This document shows, in pieces, positions 1 through 6,755 of a stretch of 10,269 nt of DNA. Under the pieces are notes generated by a model that was not told the DNA's origin, did no database searches, and worked only from the letters and a program-made list of their open reading frames with translations. This stretch comes from an uncultured Clostridia bacterium. GTDB taxonomy: Bacteria > Bacillota > Clostridia > TANB77 > CAG-508. Numbering within the stretch: position 1 is the first letter of the stretch; every line of letters starts with the position of its first letter. The position numbers were made by a program, and so were the translations under genes. The stretch spans positions 6,362-16,630 of the forward strand of contig CAPBNZ010000021.1 of the NCBI GenBank assembly GCA_948585895.1. Reading direction: 5' to 3'.

Positions 1-1173
1 GAGAATGAGAAAATGGGAATTATGTTATTTACATCAGGAACTACAGCTATGTCTAAAGCAGTTATGTTATCACATAAAAATATTTGTAGTAATTTATTTG
101 ATATTGCTTCTACAATAAAAGTAGATGAAAACGATGTATTTTTATCATTTTTACCATTACATCATACCTTTGAATGTACAACAGGATTTATTTATCCAGC
201 TTCAACAGGTTCAGCCATTGCTTTTTGTGAAGGCATTAGGCATATTGCGGATAACATTAAAGAATATCGAGCAACAGTTATGGTTTCAGTACCAATTCTT
301 TTTGAAAATATGTATAAAAAGGTAATGAAAAATATCGAGAAAAAAGGAAAATTAGAAACAGTAAAAAAAGGAATAAAAGTCAGTCAATTTTTACTAAAAT
401 TAGGAATTGATATTAGAAGAAAGTTATTTAAGGAGATTCATGATAATTTAGGAGGAAGGTTAAGATTATTTGTAGCAGGAGGAGCAGCATTAGACCCTGA
501 AGCAGAAAAGGGATTTAATGAATTAGGTGTTGCTATGTATCAAGGTTATGGCTTAACAGAAAGTTCACCAGTAATTAGTGCAGAAGATGATAAATATAGA
601 AGATTAGGATCGATTGGAAAAGCTTTTCCAAGTTTGGAGGTAAAAATAGTAGCACCAAATGAAGAAGGAGTAGGAGAATTAGTTGCAAAAGGACCATCTA
701 TTATGCTAGGATATTATAATAATGAAGAAGCAACTAAGGAAACAATAGATGAAGAAGGATGGCTACATACAGGAGATTTAGCTAAAATTGATAAAGATGG
801 ATATATCTTTATAGCAGGAAGAAAAAAATTTGTAATTGTTTTAAAAAATGGAAAAAATATTTATCCAGAAGAATTAGAAACTTTAATTAATAAAATAGAG
901 GGAGTCAAGGAAAGTTTTGTTTATGGAAAGTTAGAAGATGATGGGGATTATAAAATTTGTGCTAAAATTGTGTATGATAAAGAATTAGTAGAAGATATGT
1001 ATGGAACTTTAGGTGAAGAGCAACTAAGAGAACATATTTGGCAAGAAATTAAGAAGGTAAACAAGACAATGCCAGCTTACAAATATATTAGGGAAATTAG
1101 CATAACAGATAAAGAGTTAATAAAAACAACAACACAAAAAATTAAAAGATTTGAAGAAATAAAAACCGTGTAA
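1..1173 (+). CDS. AMP-forming long-chain acyl-CoA synthetase, 5'-truncated by window start
   Basis: The enzyme should activate a fatty or other carboxylic acid to acyl-adenylate and then acyl-CoA. The frame is open from base 1 (Glu-Asn-Glu-Lys before the first Met), so the true start lies upstream; 390 residues are visible. In window numbering the ATP-binding P-loop is TSGTTAMSK at 11-19, the adenylate motif YGLTESSP starts at 183, the hinge-side GDL is at 258-260, GRKK at 273-276 and the C-terminal lysine motif TTTQKIKR at 376-383, with K380 the likely adenylation-step lysine. FadD-like proteins usually carry the TSGTT motif near residue 170-200, so about one third is missing. The P-loop reads AMSKAVMLSH instead of the commoner GxPKGVxLSH, a variant I associate with clostridial long-chain homologues. 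Family is secure; substrate cannot be read from sequence. Confidence 0.93.
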   Translation, partial: ENEKMGIMLFTSGTTAMSKAVMLSHKNICSNLFDIASTIKVDENDVFLSFLPLHHTFECTTGFIYPASTGSAIAFCEGIRHIADNIKEYRATVMVSVPILFENMYKKVMKNIEKKGKLETVKKGIKVSQFLLKLGIDIRRKLFKEIHDNLGGRLRLFVAGGAALDPEAEKGFNELGVAMYQGYGLTESSPVISAEDDKYRRLGSIGKAFPSLEVKIVAPNEEGVGELVAKGPSIMLGYYNNEEATKETIDEEGWLHTGDLAKIDKDGYIFIAGRKKFVIVLKNGKNIYPEELETLINKIEGVKESFVYGKLEDDGDYKICAKIVYDKELVEDMYGTLGEEQLREHIWQEIKKVNKTMPAYKYIREISITDKELIKTTTQKIKRFEEIKTV

Positions 1174-1198
1174 TTGAAAAGTCTTTCTAAAATTAGCA

Positions 1199-1227
1199 TA
1201 AATGATGAAAGCAATGGCAATCATTTA
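1199..1227. repeat. inverted repeat / hairpin downstream of acyl-CoA synthetase gene
   Basis: TAAATGAT (1199-1206) pairs perfectly with ATCATTTA (1220-1227) across a 13-base loop. No T-tract follows, so it may stabilise the mRNA 3' end rather than terminate transcription. Confidence 0.45.
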
Positions 1228-1237
1228 CCAAATTCTA

Positions 1238-1290
1238 AAATGAAAGTTATAAAAGGTCTTGTTTTTCGAAGATTATTATGACTTTCGTTT
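1238..1290. repeat. large imperfect hairpin
   Basis: Left arm 1238-1252 and right arm 1276-1290 form a 15-pair stem with two G-U pairs. A second short helix, TCTT (1257-1260) with AAGA (1269-1272), continues it inward. It lies just after the smaller 1199-1227 hairpin, making a tandem. No run of T follows on either strand, so a standard terminator is unlikely; an RNA-stabilising structure or a relic of a small repeat element are both possible. Confidence 0.5.
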
Positions 1291-1381
1291 AGCATTTAGC
1301 CAATCTACTTTACCCTCTAGGTTCACAATATTACTTATCCAAGAGGAATTATTAATTTTATTATTGTCGAAAAATAAAAGA

Positions 1382-1408
1382 TGTAACAATTTTGTAATAA
1401 AATTGTAA
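1382..1408. promoter_or_regulatory. three TGTAA direct repeats at 11-bp spacing, putative activator site
   Basis: TGTAA occurs at 1382, 1393 and 1404, each exactly 11 bp apart. On the minus strand this reads ATTACA, ATTACA, GTTACA separated by 5-base spacers. The array sits about 32 bp upstream of the -35 element at 1441. Direct repeats with one-helical-turn phasing are typical of OmpR/PhoB-family response-regulator sites, and the hexamers resemble the Bacillus PhoP box TTnACA. The same bases also form an inverted repeat, ACAATTTT (1386-1393) with AAAATTGT (1399-1406). Function is inferred. Confidence 0.4.
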
Positions 1409-1440
1409 TATAAAAATAAAATAAAATACAACAAAATCTC

Positions 1441-1469
1441 TTGTAGTTTTTTGTTTGTTCATGTATAAT
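1441..1469 (+). promoter_or_regulatory. SigA-type promoter for the 282-residue coiled-coil gene
   Basis: The -35 element TTGTAG (1441-1446) and a perfect -10 TATAAT (1464-1469) are separated by 17 bases. Transcription would start near 1476, giving a leader of about 50 bases. The -35 box is imperfect, which fits help from an activator at the upstream phased repeats. Confidence 0.7.
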
Positions 1470-1524
1470 AATATGTGAAAAGGTAGAAAGCAAATATGCG
1501 TAAGATAAAAGGAGGTACATTACG

Positions 1525-2373
1525 ATGTCAAAATCAGGCATAGTAAATGTGAGAATGGTTATCACAGAGGAAAAAATATTATCCAATATAGATAAAATAC
1601 AAAAACTAATTAATCCTAAAAGTAAAAAGCAAATTGTACAATTAGAAGATGACTCATACTTTAAAGATTTAATTGAATCAGTAAAAACATATTTAATAGA
1701 ATATCCAAAAAAGAAAAACTTCCCAATAAGTGTATATAAAGCATCTTATGGATTAGTAGAATATGCCACAAACCAATTTGAAGAAAATACAAAAAAAATA
1801 GAAGAATTAATAAGACAAAGAGAACAAAACATAGCAGCAGCAGGACAACTAAAAGAATTATTAGAATTAGTAGAAAATAAAGAAAAAATTTGGAAAGAGG
1901 AAGTAAAGAAGGCAGAAGAAACGTTTTCAGAGGATATAATAGAAACTTTAACAATTGTAGGAAAAGCAAAAGGAAAAAAATCAGAAAACTATCAAGATGC
2001 TATTAAATTATTAAATGCTAGAATTAATAATTTAGAAACGAACTTACATATTGAAATTGATATGGAAAGAATAGAAGATAGATCAAAAGCATTGAGTTAT
2101 ATTGGAATTGAAATAGCAGATGCTCTAAAATCAATTCCAACGCCAGCCGAAGAATTGGAAATAAAAGTAGCAGAAGAAGAACCACAACAATCAGTAATAG
2201 AAGAGCAACAACAATATGCACAGCAAATGACATTTGAAGCAAAACCAAGTTTATGGCAAAGAATTAAAAATAGTAAATTTGTAAGAGCAGTAAGAGCAAT
2301 TACAAAAATTAAAATTGTATTGGATTATTCTGATGCTCTTCCAGAAGGTAGAGGAGAGAATAATTTATCATAA
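1525..2373 (+). CDS. hypothetical coiled-coil protein, 282 aa
   Basis: I do not recognise this protein. AAGGAGG (1509-1515) lies 9 bases before the ATG and supports this start over the internal Met11. There is no signal peptide or transmembrane segment and no cysteine. A Lys/Glu-rich region at about residues 85-135 is probably coiled coil, and a second helical segment spans about 155-200. A Glu/Gln-rich linker follows (about 205-240, with several QQ runs). It ends in a short basic, Trp-containing helix (PSLWQRIKNSKFVRAVRAI, from 241) and a tail holding DYSDALPEGRGE. The basic helix could contact membrane, RNA or DNA, but nothing catalytic is visible. It is a single-gene unit with its own promoter and terminator, so its neighbours say little about function. 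Confidence 0.85.
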   Translation: MSKSGIVNVRMVITEEKILSNIDKIQKLINPKSKKQIVQLEDDSYFKDLIESVKTYLIEYPKKKNFPISVYKASYGLVEYATNQFEENTKKIEELIRQREQNIAAAGQLKELLELVENKEKIWKEEVKKAEETFSEDIIETLTIVGKAKGKKSENYQDAIKLLNARINNLETNLHIEIDMERIEDRSKALSYIGIEIADALKSIPTPAEELEIKVAEEEPQQSVIEEQQQYAQQMTFEAKPSLWQRIKNSKFVRAVRAITKIKIVLDYSDALPEGRGENNLS

Positions 2374-2376
2374 TAG

Positions 2377-2424
2377 AAATTCCACATTAAGGAGAAATCC
2401 GTTAGTGTGGAATTTGACTTTTTT
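2377..2424 (+). terminator. intrinsic terminator of the 282-aa coiled-coil gene
   Basis: AAATTCCACA (2377-2386) pairs with TGTGGAATTT (2406-2415). The stem continues inward through TTAA/TTAG with one G-U pair, and then GGA/TCC closes a GAAA tetraloop. A run of six T follows at 2419-2424. It begins 3 bases after the stop codon. Confidence 0.88.
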
Positions 2425-2442
2425 AAGGAAATATAGTATAAT
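2414..2442 (+). promoter_or_regulatory. SigA promoter embedded in the preceding terminator; probable rnj operon promoter
   Basis: TTGACT (2414-2419) and TATAAT (2437-2442) are separated by exactly 17 bases, close to ideal. The -35 box starts in the last bases of the terminator stem and the spacer contains its T-tract. Transcription would begin near 2449, about 360 bases before the RNase J start. No other plus-strand promoter of comparable quality was found before 2809. Confidence 0.72.
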
Positions 2443-2448
2443 ACAAAA

Positions 2449-2808
2449 CAGCGATTAGCAATGTAAGATATTGCTAGAGAATGAGATTTTATTATTAAGT
2501 AAAAAATGTATTAAGAGAAAAAATATTGTGAATAATAATGTTGATTAGATGGATAAGAGATTTTACTATATTAAGAGAGAGAAATAAAAGTATAGTAATT
2601 AAACTCTATTTCTTGTTACATATCAATAAATTAGGTTAAATTAGCTTGACACATTTGCAAACTAATTTTTCTTGTTGATAAATTGTCAAATTTCTTGAAG
2701 AAATAATTGAGATACACAAAATTTATACAATCAAAAATGTTTAAAAAAAGAGGTTTGTCTACTATTTATTAATAAAATCAATAGACAAAAAAGAAGAGAG
2801 GAGATTTT
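2449..2808 (+). promoter_or_regulatory. long structured 5' leader of RNase J mRNA
   Basis: These ~360 bases between the inferred start site and the RNase J ATG contain no plausible gene. They hold four predicted hairpins. TAGCAAT/ATTGCTA is at 2456-2476. TTACTATA/TATAGTAA is at 2563-2598. AAATTAG/CTAATTT is at 2638-2668, extended by TTG/CAA past a C-A mismatch. TTTGTCTA/TAGACAAA is at 2754-2789 and ends about 10 bases before the ribosome binding site. A 15-bp palindrome (ATTTCTT-G-AAGAAAT) lies at 2690-2704. I recognise no known riboswitch class or T-box. A leader that controls RNase J expression, perhaps through cleavage by RNase J itself, is an inference from its length and structure. Confidence 0.45.
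2754..2789 (+). promoter_or_regulatory. hairpin just upstream of the RNase J ribosome binding site
   Basis: TTTGTCTA (2754-2761) pairs with TAGACAAA (2782-2789) over a 20-base AT-rich loop. The GAGGAG ribosome binding site follows at 2798-2803. The structure does not mask that site but could present or protect the translation start region. No T-tract typical of a terminator follows; the bases after it are A- and G-rich. Confidence 0.5.
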
Positions 2809-4737
2809 ATGGCAGAGGAAAACTTAGATAATAAGCCAAAAAGAAATTTTGAAAAAAGAGAAAGAACAACAAAAAAAAATAATCAAGAAGGAGTAAAGAC
2901 AACAAGACCCTATCATAAAAGGAGTAATAGTAATCAAAACAATGGAAAAGAGAAAGTAGTTTCCACAAAAAAAGCAGAAGATGTGGATACAACAAGTACA
3001 AAAACTACAATAGAAAAGAAAAGAAGAAATATGAATAATAGAGGCAGAAAAGTAGCAAAGAGCAACAATTTATTCAAAAATTCGAAATTAAAAATTATTC
3101 CATTAGGAGGACTACATGAAGTAGGAAAAAATATTACTGTTTTTGAATATGAAAACGAAATAATTGTAATAGATTGTGGATTATCTTTTCCAGAAGATGA
3201 CATGTTAGGAATTGATTTAGTAATCCCAGACATCACTTATTTAGAAAGAAATGTAGATAAAATAAAGGGATTGATTATAACACATGGACATGAAGATCAT
3301 ATAGGAAGTGTACCATATTTATTAAAGAAAATAAATATACCAATTTATGCACCAAGATTAGCAGCTGGATTAATCAGAAACAAACTAGAAGAACATAAAT
3401 TATTAAGAAGTACCAAACTAATAGAGGTTATGCAAGGACAAATCATAAATTTAGGAAAAAACTTTAAAGTGGAATTTATCAGAAGTTCACACAGTATTCC
3501 AGATTCTGTTATGTTAGCCATTACAACACCAGCAGGAACTATTTTACACACAGGAGACTTTAAAGTAGATTATACACCAATTGATGGAAAGATAATGGAT
3601 TTTGGAAGAATAGCGGAAATTGGAAATCAAGGAATTCTAGCCTTAATGTCAGATAGTACAAATGCAGAGAGAAAAGGATTTACCATGTCAGAAAGCTCCA
3701 TAGGAGAAGTCTTCGACAAACTATTTTTACATTGTACGAAAAGAATTGTAGTAGCAACTTTTGCTTCTAATGTTCATAGAGTACAACAGATTGTTAATTC
3801 AGCTGTAAAATACAACCGAAAAATTGCAGTATGTGGTAGAAGCATGATAAATATGATACAAACAGCAAGAGACCTTGGTTATATTGAATGTCCAGAAAAT
3901 ATATTTATTGACATTGATAAGATAAATAGTTATACAGATGAACAATTAGTTATTATTACAACAGGAAGTCAAGGAGAGCCAATGTCCGCCTTAACAAGGA
4001 TGGCAGCAGGAGACCATAGGAAAGTAACAATAACACCAAATGATTTAGTCATTATATCAGCAACACCAATCCCAGGCAATGAAAAGTTTGTTTCTAAAGT
4101 AATAGATGATTTAATGCAGATTGGTGCAGAAGTGGTATATAGTTCTTTAGAAACCATACATGTTTCGGGACATGCTTGCCAAGAAGAGCAAAAATTGATA
4201 TTAGCATTAGCAAGACCAAAATACTTTATACCAGTACATGGAGAATATAGACAATTAATTGCTCATAGTGAAACGGCACAAAGTATGGGAATTGATAAAG
4301 ATAATATTATTATGTTATCAAATGGTAGAGTCTTAGAAATTAGTGAGGAAAGTGCAGAATTGACCTCTTCTGTTCCAAGTGGTAGAGTATTAGTAGATGG
4401 TTTAGGTGTAGGAGATGTTGGAAGCATTGTTTTAAGAGATAGACAACATTTATCACAAGATGGACTAATTGTTATTGTATTAACGATGGATTCTTCAACA
4501 GGAGAAGTAGTAGCAGGACCAGATGTTATATCTAGAGGTTTTGTTTATGTAAAAGAATCTGAAAATTTAATGGATGATGTAAAATCTGTTGTAAGACATG
4601 AAATTAGAAAATGTGAAGAAAGAGGTATTACAGATTGGGCAACAATAAAGTCGGCCACAAGAGAGAACTTGAGAGATTATATCTTTATGAAAACGAAAAG
4701 AAATCCAATGATTATTCCAATTATAATGGAAGTGTAA
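2809..4737 (+). CDS. rnj: ribonuclease J (metallo-beta-lactamase/beta-CASP)
   Basis: RNase J combines 5'-to-3' exonuclease and endonuclease activity and is central to mRNA decay and rRNA maturation in Firmicutes; it acts in the cytoplasm. Zinc-site residues are visible: HGHEDH at 159-164, H228 in SHSIPDS, D250 in HTGD and H477 in PVHGEY. Beta-CASP motifs include SDSTNAE (281-287), ATFASNVHR (316-324), TGSQGEPM (385-392) and SGHACQEEQ (453-461). The C-terminal domain ends in the usual PMIIPIIMEV. The first ~90 residues are an added Lys/Arg/Asn-rich, low-complexity, probably disordered extension, making it 642 residues against about 555 for B. subtilis J1. GAGGAG lies 5 bases before the ATG. 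gltX follows after 91 bases with no terminator, so they are probably co-transcribed. One J gene is seen here, so J1 versus J2 is not assigned. Confidence 0.96.
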   Translation: MAEENLDNKPKRNFEKRERTTKKNNQEGVKTTRPYHKRSNSNQNNGKEKVVSTKKAEDVDTTSTKTTIEKKRRNMNNRGRKVAKSNNLFKNSKLKIIPLGGLHEVGKNITVFEYENEIIVIDCGLSFPEDDMLGIDLVIPDITYLERNVDKIKGLIITHGHEDHIGSVPYLLKKINIPIYAPRLAAGLIRNKLEEHKLLRSTKLIEVMQGQIINLGKNFKVEFIRSSHSIPDSVMLAITTPAGTILHTGDFKVDYTPIDGKIMDFGRIAEIGNQGILALMSDSTNAERKGFTMSESSIGEVFDKLFLHCTKRIVVATFASNVHRVQQIVNSAVKYNRKIAVCGRSMINMIQTARDLGYIECPENIFIDIDKINSYTDEQLVIITTGSQGEPMSALTRMAAGDHRKVTITPNDLVIISATPIPGNEKFVSKVIDDLMQIGAEVVYSSLETIHVSGHACQEEQKLILALARPKYFIPVHGEYRQLIAHSETAQSMGIDKDNIIMLSNGRVLEISEESAELTSSVPSGRVLVDGLGVGDVGSIVLRDRQHLSQDGLIVIVLTMDSSTGEVVAGPDVISRGFVYVKESENLMDDVKSVVRHEIRKCEERGITDWATIKSATRENLRDYIFMKTKRNPMIIPIIMEV

Positions 4738-4828
4738 AAGGGAAACAATGACAAACAAGGAACAATTGCAATAAGCAAAAATCGGTCAAAAGAAACAATT
4801 AAGAAAATCAAAGATAGGAGAAAAAAGA

Positions 4829-6478
4829 ATGGATTATAAAGAGTTAGCCAATTTAATATTTCCAGAAGTAAAGGATATATCATATTATGAAGAAAGATAT
4901 CCAGAAAGAGAGTTAAAAGAAGGAGCAATTGTAACGAGATTTGCTCCAAGTCCAACTGGATTTGTACATATTGGAGGATTATATCAATCTTTAATTGCCA
5001 GAAAGTTAACAGAACAAACAGAGGGAGTATTTTTTCTAAGAATTGAAGATACTGACCAAAAAAGAGAAGTAGAAAATGGAATAACAGGAATTGTAAATGC
5101 TTTAAAAGACTTTAGAATTATACCAGACGAAGGTATGATTTCAGAAAGTGAGGAAAAAGGAAAGTATGGACCATATAAACAATCGTTAAGGAAAGATATT
5201 TATCAAGCCTATGCCAAATATTTAATTGAGCAAGGAAAAGCCTATCCATGTTTTTGTACTCCAGAAGAAGTAGAAGCAATAAGAGCAAAACAAGAAGTCG
5301 CTAAAATTAGACCAGGCTATTATGGAGTATGGGCTAAATGTAGAAATCATACAGTAGAAGAAATGGCAGAAAGAATCAAAAAGGGAGAAAGTTATATTAT
5401 CCGTTTTAAATCACCTGGAAGAGAAGACAGAAAAATTAAACATCATGATTTGATTAAGGGGAATGTAGATTTTCCAGAAAATGATCAAGATATTGTTATT
5501 ATTAAAGCAGATGGATTGCCAACTTATCATTTTGCTCATGCAATTGATGACCATTTAATGAGAACCACCCATGTAATTCGTGGAGATGAATGGTTATCAT
5601 CTGTTCCATTACATTTACAACTATTTCATGAATTGGGATGGAAAGCTCCTAAATATGCTCATATTGCACCAATCATGAAAAATGACAATGGAAATAAAAG
5701 GAAACTAAGCAAAAGAAAAGATGTGGAAGCGGCAGTTAGCTATTATGAAGAAGAAGGAATACCAGAAGAAGCAGTAAAAGAATATCTATTAAATATTGCT
5801 AATTCGAGTTTTGAAAATTGGAGAAGAGCAAATTCAGACAAGTCAATGGATGAATTTGAACTTCAGTTAAACAAAATGAGTGTGAGTGGTGCTTTATTTG
5901 ATATGGTAAAGCTATTAGATGTAGGAAAAACAGTAATATCCAGAATGACAGCAGAGAAAGTATATGAAGAAGCTTATAAATGGGCAAAAAAGCATGATAA
6001 AGAATTAGTTAATATGTTAGAAGATAAAGAATATGCTTTAAAAATTTTTGGCATTGAGAGAGGAAACAAAAAACCGAGAAAAGACATTTCAAAATGGTCA
6101 GAAGTAAAAGAAAATATAGAATATATGTATGATAACAAGTTCTATGAAAGTGAAGAAGGCTATCCATATCAAGTTATTAATAATAGAGAAGATATAAAAA
6201 AGATATTAACTTTATATCTTGAGAAATATTATGAGGATTCTTTTGATAAACAAACATGGTTTGAAAATATTAAAGAATTAGCAGGAGAAATGGGGTATGC
6301 GAAAGAAGTAAAAGAATTTAAAGCAAATCCACAACAATACAAAGCACATGTTGGAGATGTAAGTACAGTTTTAAGAGTAGCACTAACGGCGAGAACAAAT
6401 ACGCCAGATATGTACGAAATTATGCAAATTCTAGGCAAAGATAGAATGAGCAAAAGATTTGAAAAAGCCATGAAATAA
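4829..6478 (+). CDS. gltX: glutamyl-tRNA synthetase
   Basis: GltX charges tRNA-Glu with glutamate, and in many Firmicutes also tRNA-Gln, for later amidation by GatCAB. Class I signatures are present: RFAPSPTGFVHIGG with the HIGH-type motif HIGG at 47-50, and the KMSKS-type loop KLSKR at 292-296. The DGLPTYHFAHAIDDH segment (228-242) and HVIRGDEWL (248-256) are characteristic. The 549-residue length and an N-terminal extension of ~34 residues before the catalytic fold match the longer clostridial GluRS type rather than the ~485-residue Bacillus form. C141, C143 and C171 could form part of a metal site but this is uncertain. AGGAG (4816-4820) lies 8 bases before the ATG. The stop codon overlaps an ATG (TAATG), but the next gene more likely starts at 6541. 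Confidence 0.96.
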   Translation: MDYKELANLIFPEVKDISYYEERYPERELKEGAIVTRFAPSPTGFVHIGGLYQSLIARKLTEQTEGVFFLRIEDTDQKREVENGITGIVNALKDFRIIPDEGMISESEEKGKYGPYKQSLRKDIYQAYAKYLIEQGKAYPCFCTPEEVEAIRAKQEVAKIRPGYYGVWAKCRNHTVEEMAERIKKGESYIIRFKSPGREDRKIKHHDLIKGNVDFPENDQDIVIIKADGLPTYHFAHAIDDHLMRTTHVIRGDEWLSSVPLHLQLFHELGWKAPKYAHIAPIMKNDNGNKRKLSKRKDVEAAVSYYEEEGIPEEAVKEYLLNIANSSFENWRRANSDKSMDEFELQLNKMSVSGALFDMVKLLDVGKTVISRMTAEKVYEEAYKWAKKHDKELVNMLEDKEYALKIFGIERGNKKPRKDISKWSEVKENIEYMYDNKFYESEEGYPYQVINNREDIKKILTLYLEKYYEDSFDKQTWFENIKELAGEMGYAKEVKEFKANPQQYKAHVGDVSTVLRVALTARTNTPDMYEIMQILGKDRMSKRFEKAMK

Positions 6479-6540
6479 TGTTACCACTATCACCACTTGT
6501 TTTAGGTTTAAATGGGGAAACATTGAAAGGAAGAAATTTT

Positions 6541-6732
6541 ATGTATTATAATATAGGGGATATGGTAAGAACCAAAAAGCCACATCCATGTGGGAGCAAA
6601 TTGTGGGAAATAACACGTGTAGGAGTAGATTTTAAATTAAAATGCGAAGGTTGTGGTCATATTGTAATGTTATCAAGAGAAAAGGCATTAAAAGCAATAA
6701 CTAAAAAAATAAAATCAAAGGAAGAGGCATAA
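6541..6732 (+). CDS. DUF951 family small zinc-ribbon-like protein
   Basis: This 63-residue protein begins YYNIGDMVRTKKPHPCGSK and contains CEGCGH, the hallmark pattern of DUF951 (YyzM-like) proteins widespread in Firmicutes; their function is unknown. C17, C35, C38 and H40 could bind a metal. The first in-frame ATG is at 6478, overlapping the gltX stop, but the extra 21 residues look unlike the family. AAAGGAAG (6526-6533) sits 7 bases before the ATG at 6541, so that start is chosen. It is the last gene of the rnj-gltX operon, and its stop codon falls in the loop of the terminator hairpin. Confidence 0.88.
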   Translation: MYYNIGDMVRTKKPHPCGSKLWEITRVGVDFKLKCEGCGHIVMLSREKALKAITKKIKSKEEA

Positions 6733-6754
6733 GCCCTCTTCCTTTAATTTTTTT
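6717..6754. terminator. terminator of rnj-gltX-DUF951 operon, probably bidirectional
   Basis: An 11-bp perfect stem (6717-6727 with 6735-6745) has a 7-base loop containing the DUF951 stop codon. AATTTTTTT follows on the plus strand. On the minus strand the bases beyond the stem read TGATTTTATTTTTTTAG, also U-rich, so it may terminate the convergent cysteine-rich gene too. Confidence 0.88.
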
Positions 6755-6755
6755 G

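Larger units (their letters stand above)
1174..1440. other. gene-free stretch with two hairpins and AT-rich repeats
   Basis: No convincing gene lies between the acyl-CoA synthetase stop and the next promoter. It holds two stem-loops and phased TGTAA repeats, listed separately. On the minus strand an open stretch of about 35 codons ending at 1276 (containing EGKVDWLNAKRKS) looks protein-like, but it has no start with a ribosome binding site, so it is at best a decayed remnant. No typical intrinsic terminator with a T-tract follows the synthetase gene. Confidence 0.5.

Noticed and set aside
1335..1586. 83-residue minus-strand hydrophobic frame over the promoter at 1441
   Set aside because: It overlaps the start of the coiled-coil gene and a well-formed promoter and has no upstream ribosome site.
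1661..1969. Leucine-rich minus-strand frames opposite the coiled-coil gene and elsewhere
   Set aside because: These are antisense shadows of A-rich coding strands, without ribosome binding sites or promoters.
2646..2651. TTGACA as a second RNase J promoter
   Set aside because: No acceptable -10 box at 16-18 bases; the bases take part in the 2638-2668 hairpin.
4747..4773. Tiny frame MTNKEQLQ between RNase J and gltX, possible leader peptide
   Set aside because: Only eight codons, weak ribosome site, no run of regulatory Glu codons and no attenuator hairpin nearby.
6478..6540. ATG overlapping the gltX stop (TAATG) as start of the DUF951 gene
   Set aside because: The 21 extra residues do not resemble DUF951 proteins, while AAAGGAAG sits 7 bases before the ATG at 6541.
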